A stretch of 8,582 nucleotides of DNA. It comes from Sphingomonadaceae bacterium (GTDB lineage Bacteria; Pseudomonadota; Alphaproteobacteria; Sphingomonadales; Sphingomonadaceae). A model generated the notes under the pieces. That model ran no database searches. It was given only the letters and a program-made list of their open reading frames with translations, and was not told the origin of the DNA. The DNA is taken from NCBI GenBank assembly GCA_020446665.1, contig JAGREF010000019.1, forward strand, positions 1 through 8,582, in the 5' to 3' direction. A program made the translations under genes and the position numbers. Below are positions 1 to 6,218 of this stretch, in pieces (within the stretch, counting starts at the first letter, position 1; every line of letters begins with the position of its first letter).

Positions 1-58
1 TGACGATCGCATGAAGATGGTTAGAAGTTCTGAATTCTGACCCCGGTGAGTGCCGCTC

Positions 59-1174
59 ATGCTGCTTCGACCTCTACTCGCGTACCTGCTCCTCTTCGCG
101 CCGGTACTGGCGGAGAATTCAGCGCCGGTGCAGCCGCTGGTCAGTCAACCAATACGACACGAAGTGGAATTCGTCGCTGTCGTCACGCCACCCTATCACT
201 GCGAAGTACTCAAGGTGTGGCTGCCGCTGCCTCAGAGTGGTCTGGGGCAGGAGGTCGGAGAGTTTGAGATCAGCACGTTTCCCCAGGATGTCAAACCACA
301 GTTCGCTACCGAGCCGCTCTACGGGAATCGATTCGCCTACTTTGAATTCCACCAGCCACAGGGAGCCCAGCTGATTCGCAACCGCTTTCAAGCCAAAGTT
401 TCTGACGTGCGGTGGAGTGTCGAGCCAGATCGAGTGACCATCCCGAAGGTCTGGCCTGTCGAAGTGACTCCATACCTGAAGGCTGAACCGATTGACGATG
501 CGGCCGAATTTGCGGAGGTGTTGCACACCATTGCTCCACAGCCTGTGGTCGATGGACGCAACTTCGTAACGGCGATGGACTGGGTTGAGACCCATCTGCA
601 GTACGACCACGTGAATGCCTCGCTGCAGGCCGATCCCAATCACGGGTTGCGCGAACGGTGCGGCCACTGCAGCGACTATCATGGGCTATGCGGCGCCCTG
701 GGGCGGGCACTTGGTTTCCCTACGCGAGTCACGTACGGACTCTCGCTGTATCCCAAGAACTCTCCCTCGCACTGCAAGCTGGAAGCCTACCTCCCCCCCT
801 ATGGCTGGGTCAGCTTCGACATTTCGGAGACCCAGAAACTGGTCAAGTCGATCGCCACCACCGCGGAGCTGTCCTCAGGAGAACGGGAACGACTGATTGC
901 CGCCGCTCATCAACGATTGCGAGCAGGATTTCGCGAGAACAGCTGGCTGCTGGTGACCCGAGGCACCGATTACGTCCTGGCTCCGCCGGCAGCACGTCCG
1001 GTTCGTGTCGTGCGTACCATCTATGCGGAAGCCGACGGAAGGCCACTGCCTGAACCGGATCCCGCACGTCGCGATCAGGTCGAGTTCTCCTGGATGACTG
1101 CCCACAAGTACACCAGCGATCGCCCCTTCAAATTCCCGTTCAAAGATTTGTCAACGCTTGATGGGCAACCTTGA
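59..1174 (+). CDS. Exported transglutaminase-like (cysteine peptidase fold) protein
   Basis: Probably a secreted or periplasmic protein with a transglutaminase-like core; its substrate is unknown. I chose ATG 59 because GGTGAG (45-50) lies 8 bases before it; an in-frame GTG at 50 would add three residues. In numbering from GTG 50, a hydrophobic signal peptide covers about residues 4-21, with likely cleavage after V-L-A. A beta-rich N-terminal part (about 35-140) precedes the transglutaminase core (about 165-260). The triad is visible: Cys207 in the RCGHCSDY motif, His241 in SHCKLE and Asp257 in WVSFDI, with the usual R-x-x-G-F-P-T-R stretch between Cys and His. The residues after the histidine are C-K instead of the common A-W. 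A C-terminal extension of about 110 residues resembles that of planctomycete relatives (recollection). The next gene follows on the same strand after about 180 bases. Such domains may be peptidases, amidases or transglutaminases, so activity cannot be assigned. Family is fairly sure, role is not. Confidence 0.85.
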   Translation: MLLRPLLAYLLLFAPVLAENSAPVQPLVSQPIRHEVEFVAVVTPPYHCEVLKVWLPLPQSGLGQEVGEFEISTFPQDVKPQFATEPLYGNRFAYFEFHQPQGAQLIRNRFQAKVSDVRWSVEPDRVTIPKVWPVEVTPYLKAEPIDDAAEFAEVLHTIAPQPVVDGRNFVTAMDWVETHLQYDHVNASLQADPNHGLRERCGHCSDYHGLCGALGRALGFPTRVTYGLSLYPKNSPSHCKLEAYLPPYGWVSFDISETQKLVKSIATTAELSSGERERLIAAAHQRLRAGFRENSWLLVTRGTDYVLAPPAARPVRVVRTIYAEADGRPLPEPDPARRDQVEFSWMTAHKYTSDRPFKFPFKDLSTLDGQP

Positions 1175-1210
1175 TCGCATGGCGAAGGTCACGGTCCACC
1201 TTCCGTTCGC

Positions 1211-1216
1211 TATGAT
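1211..1216 (+). promoter_or_regulatory. Possible -10 element upstream of the UbiD-family gene
   Basis: TATGAT at 1211-1216 matches the sigma-70 -10 consensus at five of six positions. No good -35 is seen: GTCACG at 1188-1193, spaced 17 bases, matches only three of six. It lies in the 182-base gap between the transglutaminase-like gene and the UbiD gene, and would give a leader of about 134 bases to ATG 1357. This is a weak call from consensus matching only. Confidence 0.25.
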
Positions 1217-1356
1217 GCGGGCCTCTCGGATGCTGCCGGAATCTCCGGGAATTTTGAGAGTGGAGTGTGTTCTCCGAGTTGAATCGTCGGTTCAGCTGCG
1301 GATCGTTTAACAGCAGTTGTCCCAGTGTTCGCATTACTTCCCTCGCGCTGGTCCTG

Positions 1357-3186
1357 ATGGGTTATCGTCATCTTCGTGAATGTGTCACAGATCTGGAGCG
1401 AACGGGTCAGTTGATCCGGATTCGCGAGGAGGTCGATCCGTACCTGGAAGCGGCCGAGATTCAACGGCGCGTCTACGAGGCCCAAGGACCTGCGTTGTAT
1501 TTTGAACGGGTGAAGGGCTGCCGTTTCCCACTGGTCAGCAACCTGTTTGGCACACTGGACCGCACGCGGTTCCTGTTCCGGGATACGCTCGATCTGGTGA
1601 AGCGGCTGGTCGAGATCAAAATTGATCCTGCTGTGATTCAGAAGGCTCCATTTCGTTACGCTCGCGCACTTCCAGCGGCATGGGCAATGCGGCCCAGGTA
1701 TGTTTCGCGAGGGCCCGTACTTGATCAGCAGATACAACTCAACGAACTGCCGCAGCTGACATTCTGGCCACTGGATGGAGGCCCCTTCGTCACGCTGCCT
1801 GCAGTCTATACAGAGCATCCCGATCAGCCCGGCTGGCAGAAGTCCAATCTCGGGATGTACCGCATTCAGCTCGCCGGCAACGAGTACCAGCCCAATCAAC
1901 AGGTGGGGGTGCATTACCAGATACATCGCAGCATCGGCGTGCATCATGCGGCGGCCATTCGTCGCGGCGAGCCACTGCGTGTGAACATCTTCGTTGGCGG
2001 GCCACCCACCATCCCGTTGGCCGCCGTGATGCCGCTTCCGGAAGGACTCTCCGAACTGACCTTTGCCGGGGCGTTGAGCGGACATCGCATGAAGCTCGTC
2101 CGGCAACCGGGCGGTTTGCCGCTGCTGGCGGAAGCGGACTTCTGTATCTCTGGAACGATCGATGGAGACGCGGTGTTGCCTGAGGGGCCGTTCGGTGACC
2201 ACCTGGGGTACTACAGCCTGATTCACGATTTTCCTGTACTGAAGGTCGATCGCGTGACATGCCGCCGCGATGCCATCTGGCCGTTTACCGCAGTGGGGCG
2301 CCCTCCGCAGGAGGACACATCATTCGGTGCGATCATTCATGAGATCACCGGACCGGCAATTCCATCGGTCCTGCCCGGCGTCAAAGGGGTGCATGCGGTA
2401 GACGAAGCGGGCGTGCATCCCTTGCTGCTGGCGATTGGCAGCGAACGGTACGTTCCTTACGCCAGTGAACGTCGACCACAGGAACTGCTGACTCAGGCCA
2501 ATGCGATACTCGGGCAGGGACAACTTTCTCTCGCCAAGTATCTCCTGATCGTGGCGGAACAGGACAATCCAGGGCTCGGACTGCACGACATTCCGACGTT
2601 CCTGGCACACCTGCTCGAACGCATTGACTGGCAGGAGGATCTGCATTTTCAGACCCGTACCACGATTGATACGCTCGACTACTCAGGCCACGGACTAAAC
2701 GCCGGTTCCAAAGTGGTCCTGGCCGCGGCTGGACCGCCACGGCGGCAACTACCACGAGAGATCCCATCGGGTTTTCGACTGCCCGCCGGGTTCTCGGATG
2801 TTCGACTCTGTCTGCCGGGCATCGTCGCCATTCAGGGCCCCGCAGCCACGTCTGGGGATCCGGTGTTGCGGCAGTTCTGCGAGTCGATGGCCGCTGATCA
2901 TCCGCTAATGGCCTTCCCGCTGATGGTTCTCGTCGATGACGCCGAATTCACGGCGGCATCACTGAAGAATTTCCTGTGGGTGACCTTCACTCGCTCCAAT
3001 CCTGCCGCCGACATCGATGGCGTGGGGGCCTTCACCGAGCACAAGCATTGGGGCTGCCGCGGCCCGCTGGCTATTGACGCCCGCATCAAGCCCCACCACG
3101 CACCGCCGCTGATGGAAGATCCCAATGTGGTGCGGCGAGTCAACGAACTGGCCGCGCCGGGGCGATCGCTCCACGGGATTCTCTAG
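1357..3186 (+). CDS. UbiD-family prenylated-FMN-dependent decarboxylase
   Basis: A 609-residue cytoplasmic UbiD-family (de)carboxylase. The family removes (or adds) a carboxylate on aromatic or unsaturated acids using prenylated FMN made by a UbiX partner; no ubiX is in this window. ATG 1357 gives the family-typical opening M-G-Y-R-H-L-R, although no Shine-Dalgarno is visible; the frame stays open back to GTG 1267. Expected active-site residues are present: Asn164 and Arg169 in the SNLGMYR motif, His190 in IHRSIG, Glu233 in LSELTFAG, and Glu276 and Asp281 in PEGPFGDHLGYY. The C-terminal part has the usual WVTFTR and DAR-x-KPHH segments. At 609 residues it is longer than E. coli UbiD (just under 500). 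I recall similar long versions in planctomycetes, which use menaquinone, so a role in futalosine-type menaquinone synthesis or in another aromatic decarboxylation is as likely as ubiquinone. I therefore give no gene symbol. Family certain, substrate unknown. Confidence 0.92.
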   Translation: MGYRHLRECVTDLERTGQLIRIREEVDPYLEAAEIQRRVYEAQGPALYFERVKGCRFPLVSNLFGTLDRTRFLFRDTLDLVKRLVEIKIDPAVIQKAPFRYARALPAAWAMRPRYVSRGPVLDQQIQLNELPQLTFWPLDGGPFVTLPAVYTEHPDQPGWQKSNLGMYRIQLAGNEYQPNQQVGVHYQIHRSIGVHHAAAIRRGEPLRVNIFVGGPPTIPLAAVMPLPEGLSELTFAGALSGHRMKLVRQPGGLPLLAEADFCISGTIDGDAVLPEGPFGDHLGYYSLIHDFPVLKVDRVTCRRDAIWPFTAVGRPPQEDTSFGAIIHEITGPAIPSVLPGVKGVHAVDEAGVHPLLLAIGSERYVPYASERRPQELLTQANAILGQGQLSLAKYLLIVAEQDNPGLGLHDIPTFLAHLLERIDWQEDLHFQTRTTIDTLDYSGHGLNAGSKVVLAAAGPPRRQLPREIPSGFRLPAGFSDVRLCLPGIVAIQGPAATSGDPVLRQFCESMAADHPLMAFPLMVLVDDAEFTAASLKNFLWVTFTRSNPAADIDGVGAFTEHKHWGCRGPLAIDARIKPHHAPPLMEDPNVVRRVNELAAPGRSLHGIL

Positions 3187-3207
3187 ACGCAAACTGTCGC
3201 CAGAAGT

Positions 3208-3594
3208 CTACGCGTAGTCATCTTGCAGCGGCTGAACCCATCGTTCCCTGCTGAGGTGTATCCCCTGTAAGACGACCAGTGCATCGGGAATGGACCCGTT
3301 CAGGTCGTCTCCATTCATCGAGATTCGCTGCAAGGTGTAGATCGTGGCCCGCAAATCGAGCGGAGCCCCGCGACGGGCCAGAACAGTCAGCGAATTGACG
3401 GCGCACTGCCGTACGCAACGATCTTCGTCGTTCAGATACTGCAGGCAGGTAGCGGCGGCCCGTTCCAGATTGACGTCACCTCGCGACAATTCAAGAAGTG
3501 CAACTGCGACCTGCTCCGCATCGAGCGAGCCGAGTTGGCGATACAAGACCTCCTCCTTTTCCAAGGCGGAGTCATGCGACGTGGTTCGAAACAT
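3208..3594 (-). CDS. Small HEAT-like repeat protein, hypothetical
   Basis: About 128 residues, predicted largely helical. The middle (roughly residues 40-95) reads like one to two HEAT-like helical pairs, with a pattern of Ala/Leu and charged residues around LERAAATCLQYL and DRCVRQCAVNSL. Such repeats normally bind other proteins. There is no signal peptide or membrane segment, and I do not recognise a named family. On the minus strand AAAGGAGA precedes two adjacent ATGs. The second (3594) leaves 7 bases after AGGAG and the first (3597) leaves 4, so I prefer 3594; a GTG at 3618 would place the ribosome site inside the gene and is unlikely. A perfect TTGACA (minus strand, 3710-3705) lies upstream, but I see no -10 at a sensible distance. 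The gene converges on the UbiD gene with 21 bases between stops and no terminator. The ribosome site and coherent reading frame support a real gene. Confidence 0.65.
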   Translation of the reverse strand: MFRTTSHDSALEKEEVLYRQLGSLDAEQVAVALLELSRGDVNLERAAATCLQYLNDEDRCVRQCAVNSLTVLARRGAPLDLRATIYTLQRISMNGDDLNGSIPDALVVLQGIHLSRERWVQPLQDDYA

Positions 3595-3857
3595 CATGCT
3601 TCTCCTTTGACCAGACACGGGGCGGGGCCGTCGCGAGCCGCTCTACGCTACCCGCCGCCAAGCCTGTACTCAACAGAAAAATCCCAAGATGGAGAGGCGC
3701 TGCGTGTCAAAATTCGCCCTCGTACCTCCAGACTCGTCGCGTCAACGGTCCCATACGCCGCCATTCCAAGACACAAACCTCTTCTCCGAAGACAGTTACA
3801 ACACAGACACAGCTGTGACAAACAGTGGATGAAGTTTGACCAAGGTTTGAGCGCCTG

Positions 3858-3888
3858 CTGACACACACATGTCGACAATTGTGATAAG
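3858..3888 (+). promoter_or_regulatory. Candidate promoter for the desaturase gene
   Basis: CTGACA (3858-3863, five of six to the -35 consensus) and GATAAG (3883-3888, four of six to the -10), preceded by TGT in the extended -10 position. The spacing of 19 bases is long. Transcription would start near 3895, downstream of the alternative ATG at 3869, which fits translation from 4034 and a leader of about 140 bases. Consensus matching only. Confidence 0.3.
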
Positions 3889-4005
3889 TTCCGGTCGCCT
3901 TGAGGGAGCACAACGAGGTGTTCAGCAATCAAGGTGGATCGACGCCGCGAAACAGTTCAGGCGTCAACGAGGCGAGTTTCCAAGTGACTTGTCTCCTCGT
4001 ATTGC

Positions 4006-4018
4006 CCAAGCGGCTTGG
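4006..4018 (+). repeat. Small hairpin just upstream of the desaturase ribosome binding site
   Basis: CCAAG-CGG-CTTGG forms a perfect 5-bp stem with a 3-base loop and ends 2 bases before AAGGA (4021-4025), which is itself 8 bases before ATG 4034. A second inverted repeat, GACGCC (3941-3946) with GGCGTC (3960-3965), lies upstream with a 13-base loop. Both would be in the mRNA leader if the promoter near 3858-3888 is real. Structure near a ribosome site can affect translation, but such short stems also occur by chance. Confidence 0.3.
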
Positions 4019-4033
4019 AAAAGGATTGAGCAA

Positions 4034-5044
4034 ATGTCACCGATCACAGATTCTCCATCGGGTGTCATTGAAAGACACATCCCGGCGACTGCTCCTCAAG
4101 AGCACCATGTTGCCCGTCCCAGTGCCAAGGCGATTGAACGCCAGGAACTGCTGGACGCGTTTGCACCTTCTCAGCTGCGTTGGGACAACCTCAGCTGGGT
4201 CGTGATCACGTTTATCGTGGGAATGCATGTGGCGGCACTGGCTGCCCCATTCTTCTTCACATGGAGCGCACTGGTTGCAGCGCTCGTATTGCACTGGGCG
4301 ACCTGCAGCATCGGAATCTGCCTGGGATACCATCGCGGGTTGTCGCACAAGTCGTTGAAGTTGCGGAATCCCGCCAAGTTTATTGCGACGTATTTCGGCG
4401 TGATCTCCGGCGAAGGAACTCCGCTGATGTGGGCCGCGACGCACCGCGTACACCATTCCCGATCGGACAAAGAAGGCGATCCGCACTCACCTTACGATGG
4501 AACATGGTGGTCGCACATCATGTGGACCTTTGTTAAGAACACTCCGCGCAAGCACGAACTGCTCATCAAGCAGTATGCTCCGGATCTTGCTCAGGACGCC
4601 ACACTGCAAATGTTCGAACGAACCTACGCCTGGTGGTTGTGGAGCACGGCTTTCCTGCTGTATGCCATCGGGGCGTTCTTCTTCGATGGCGGGGCCCTGC
4701 TCTCGACTGTTGGCTTGTCCTGGGTCCTGTGGGCCTTCTGCCTGCGAACCGTCGTGGCGTATCACAGCACCTGGTTTGTGAATTCGGCAACCCACATCTG
4801 GGGTTACCGGAATTACGATACCACCGATCATTCCCGTAACCTGTGGTGGGTCGCCATTGCCGCTTATGGCGAAGGCTGGCACAACAACCACCATGCCCAT
4901 CCGCGCTCGGCCAATAATGCCGCCGTCTGGTGGGAAATCGACATGACCTATTGGGTCATTCGCGGCCTCGAATTTCTCGGGCTGGTGTGGGACGTGAAAC
5001 GCATGCCCAAGGGTGATGGTGCCGGTGCCCCGCGCCTGTTCTGA
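4034..5044 (+). CDS. Membrane fatty-acid (acyl-CoA type, delta-9-like) desaturase
   Basis: A 336-residue integral membrane di-iron desaturase that would place a double bond in acyl chains of membrane lipids. The start at 4034 is chosen because AAGGA (4021-4025) sits 8 bases before it; ATG 3869 has no ribosome site. All histidine boxes are present: H100-x4-H105 (HRGLSH), H137-x2-HH (HRVHH), H283-x2-HH (HNNHH) and the N250-S-A-T-H254-I-W-G box. Hydrophobic segments lie at about 53-73, 76-97, 197-218 and 222-243, the two-hairpin arrangement of the stearoyl-CoA desaturase/DesC family. There is no cytochrome b5 or ferredoxin domain, so the electron donor lies elsewhere. Its stop is 3 bases before ruvC. 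The upstream genes look planctomycete-like and ruvC onward looks sphingomonad-like, so this gene probably spans or abuts a join. The conserved third histidine box (4880-4894) is a plausible crossover point, and the C-terminal 50 residues may come from another organism. Composition within the gene does not settle where. Confidence 0.85.
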   Translation: MSPITDSPSGVIERHIPATAPQEHHVARPSAKAIERQELLDAFAPSQLRWDNLSWVVITFIVGMHVAALAAPFFFTWSALVAALVLHWATCSIGICLGYHRGLSHKSLKLRNPAKFIATYFGVISGEGTPLMWAATHRVHHSRSDKEGDPHSPYDGTWWSHIMWTFVKNTPRKHELLIKQYAPDLAQDATLQMFERTYAWWLWSTAFLLYAIGAFFFDGGALLSTVGLSWVLWAFCLRTVVAYHSTWFVNSATHIWGYRNYDTTDHSRNLWWVAIAAYGEGWHNNHHAHPRSANNAAVWWEIDMTYWVIRGLEFLGLVWDVKRMPKGDGAGAPRLF

Positions 5045-5047
5045 TCC

Positions 5048-5515
5048 ATGCTGATATTGGGTCTGGACCCCTCGCTCAGCTGCACCGGCTGGGGGCTGGT
5101 GCGCAGCGAAGGCGCACGGCTTAGCCATATTGCCAACGGTCAGGTGAAAACCAATGCCAAGGCACCGCTGGCCGAGCGCCTGCTGCATCTGCACGATGCG
5201 ATCTTCGCCGTGATCGGCCAATATGCGCCGGACCGGGCAGCGGTGGAGGAAGTCTTCGTCAACAAGAATGCGCAAAGCACGCTCAAACTGGCGCAGGCGC
5301 GCGGCGCGATTCTGGCCGCTTGTGCGCGCGGGGGGCTGAGCGTCAATGAACATGCGGCGCGGCTGGTGAAGAAGGCAGTGGTGGGCACAGGCGCGGCGGA
5401 AAAGCAGCAGGTGCAGGCCATGCTCAAAGTCTTGCTGCCCAGCGCGCAAGTGGCAGGCGCCGATGCCGCCGATGCGCTGGCCGTGGCGATCGCTGATGCC
5501 CATTTGGTGCGGTAA
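5048..5515 (+). CDS. ruvC: Crossover junction endodeoxyribonuclease RuvC
   Basis: RuvC is the Holliday junction resolvase. As a dimer it nicks symmetric strands of four-way junctions, working with the RuvAB branch migration motor in recombinational repair. The 155-residue product has normal length and all four acidic catalytic residues: Asp7 in the opening [14 protein letters not shown] motif, Glu67 in VEEVF, and Asp139 and Asp142 in [12 protein letters not shown]. The conserved [15 protein letters not shown] and [15 protein letters not shown] segments also align with E. coli RuvC. The ATG follows the desaturase stop by 3 bases and has no clear Shine-Dalgarno. ruvA and ruvB, often adjacent, are not in the window. 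GC content and CGC-rich arginine use match the genes downstream rather than those upstream. It is the first gene that I can place firmly in the alphaproteobacterial segment. Confidence 0.97.
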   Translation: MLILGLDPSLSCTGWGLVRSEGARLSHIANGQVKTNAKAPLAERLLHLHDAIFAVIGQYAPDRAAVEEVFVNKNAQSTLKLAQARGAILAACARGGLSVNEHAARLVKKAVVGTGAAEKQQVQAMLKVLLPSAQVAGADAADALAVAIADAHLVR

Positions 5516-5555
5516 GGGGCTGTCCTGCCTGCCGCAATGACGCTAGTCAGTTGCC

Positions 5556-5858
5556 ATGTATCTCATCGTCTTCCGCAACCGCAAACGCGCCGATATCGAT
5601 CAGAGCGCCTATGATGCCGAAGCCTTGGCCATGGAGGCAATGGCGCGCCAGCAGCCCGGCTTCATCAGCTTCAAGGGCTATGTGGCAGAGGATGGCGAAG
5701 GCATCGCCCTGTCCGAATGGGCCAGCGAAGAGGCCGCCCGCGCGTGGGGCAGGGTGGCGGAACATCGCGCCGCGCAGCAGGCCGGGCGGGATCGCTACTA
5801 TGCCAGCTACACACTCTATGGCTGCGCCGATCCGCGCACGCATCATTTCAAAGCATAA
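5556..5858 (+). CDS. Antibiotic biosynthesis monooxygenase (ABM) domain protein
   Basis: A 100-residue cytoplasmic protein of the ABM dimeric alpha/beta-barrel (ferredoxin-like) family. The pattern is typical: an opening strand MYLIVFRN, a helix (about 16-33), QPGF-I-SFKGY at 33-42, a strand GIALSEW at 49-55, then a helix with AW-x3-AEH (63-70) and a final strand YYASYTLY (81-88). Members include cofactor-free monooxygenases on aromatic substrates, haem-degrading enzymes and many small proteins with unknown ligands. The name should not be taken as evidence for antibiotic synthesis; nothing nearby suggests such a pathway. It sits 40 bases after ruvC and 9 before the ArsC-like gene on the same strand, so co-transcription is likely. 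No clear ribosome site precedes the ATG. Family likely, substrate unknown. Confidence 0.85.
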   Translation: MYLIVFRNRKRADIDQSAYDAEALAMEAMARQQPGFISFKGYVAEDGEGIALSEWASEEAARAWGRVAEHRAAQQAGRDRYYASYTLYGCADPRTHHFKA

Positions 5859-5867
5859 GGACCCGCA

Positions 5868-6218
5868 ATGAGCATCACGGTTTACGGCATCCCCAATTGC
5901 GACACTGTGAAGAAGGCCCGCAAATGGCTCGACGCGCAGGGGATGGACTATGCCTTCCACGACTACAAGAAACAGGGTGCGGATGCGGTGCAACTGGAAA
6001 GCTGGATCGGCAGTGCTGGGTTGGATGCTGTGCTGAACAAGCGCGGCACGACATGGCGCAAGCTGTCGGAAGCAGAGCAGGCGCAGGCAGAGAGCATGGC
6101 GGGCGCAGTGGCATTGCTGGTCGCCAACCCGTCCATGATCAAGCGCCCCGTGGTGGAACATCCCGGCGGGCTGCTGGTTGGCTTCAACGCGGATGAATGG
6201 GCGCAGGTGCTGGCATGA
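5868..6218 (+). CDS. ArsC/Spx-family (YffB-like) thioredoxin-fold protein
   Basis: A 116-residue cytoplasmic protein of the ArsC/Spx family. The N-terminal thioredoxin-like motif YGIPNCDTVKKAR holds Cys11, the only cysteine in the protein; FHDYKKQG follows at 30-37 and the conserved IKRP with Arg93 lies near the C-terminus. This matches the YffB-like branch, typically annotated as arsenate reductase or Spx/MgsR-family protein. With a single cysteine it would need glutathione or another partner thiol to complete a catalytic cycle, and no other arsenic resistance gene is present, so a true arsenate reductase role is doubtful. AAGGA (5857-5861), overlapping the previous gene's stop, gives a good ribosome site 6 bases before ATG 5868. 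The stop overlaps the start of the next gene by four bases (ATGA). Family certain, function open. Confidence 0.92.
   Translation: MSITVYGIPNCDTVKKARKWLDAQGMDYAFHDYKKQGADAVQLESWIGSAGLDAVLNKRGTTWRKLSEAEQAQAESMAGAVALLVANPSMIKRPVVEHPGGLLVGFNADEWAQVLA

Larger units (their letters stand above)
3595..4033. other. Divergent intergenic region with candidate regulatory sites
   Basis: About 440 bases between the minus-strand HEAT-like gene and the desaturase. It holds a perfect 10-bp palindrome CACAGCTGTG (3808-3817), a direct repeat GTTTGA at 3834-3839 and 3845-3850, a weak promoter candidate (3858-3888), and two small inverted repeats (3941-3965 and 4006-4018) before a strong ribosome binding site. 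The desaturase reading frame stays open back to ATG 3869 (55 extra codons). That stretch has no ribosome site of its own and resembles no known desaturase N-terminus, so I treat it as leader. I see no other gene here. Confidence 0.5.

Noticed and set aside
2..40. C-terminal tail of an upstream gene ending at TGA 38-40
   Set aside because: Frame 2 is open from the edge to this stop, but only 12 codons are visible and nothing distinguishes them from noncoding DNA.
1210..2226. Long minus-strand reading frame (338 codons) opposite the UbiD gene
   Set aside because: Lies entirely antisense to a well-supported gene, shows no recognisable motif, and is expected from codon structure in GC-rich coding DNA.
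3682..3710. Minus-strand promoter for the HEAT-like gene built on TTGACA at 3710-3705
   Set aside because: The -35 is perfect, but at 15-19 bases the best -10 candidates match only one to three of six positions.
4487..5503. Long minus-strand reading frame (338 codons) across the desaturase and ruvC
   Set aside because: Antisense to two genes with complete catalytic motifs, and its sequence has no family features.
5556..6218. Antibiotic synthesis or arsenic resistance island
   Set aside because: Suggested only by family names; the ABM and ArsC-like proteins are common housekeeping-type small proteins and no pathway or resistance genes accompany them.
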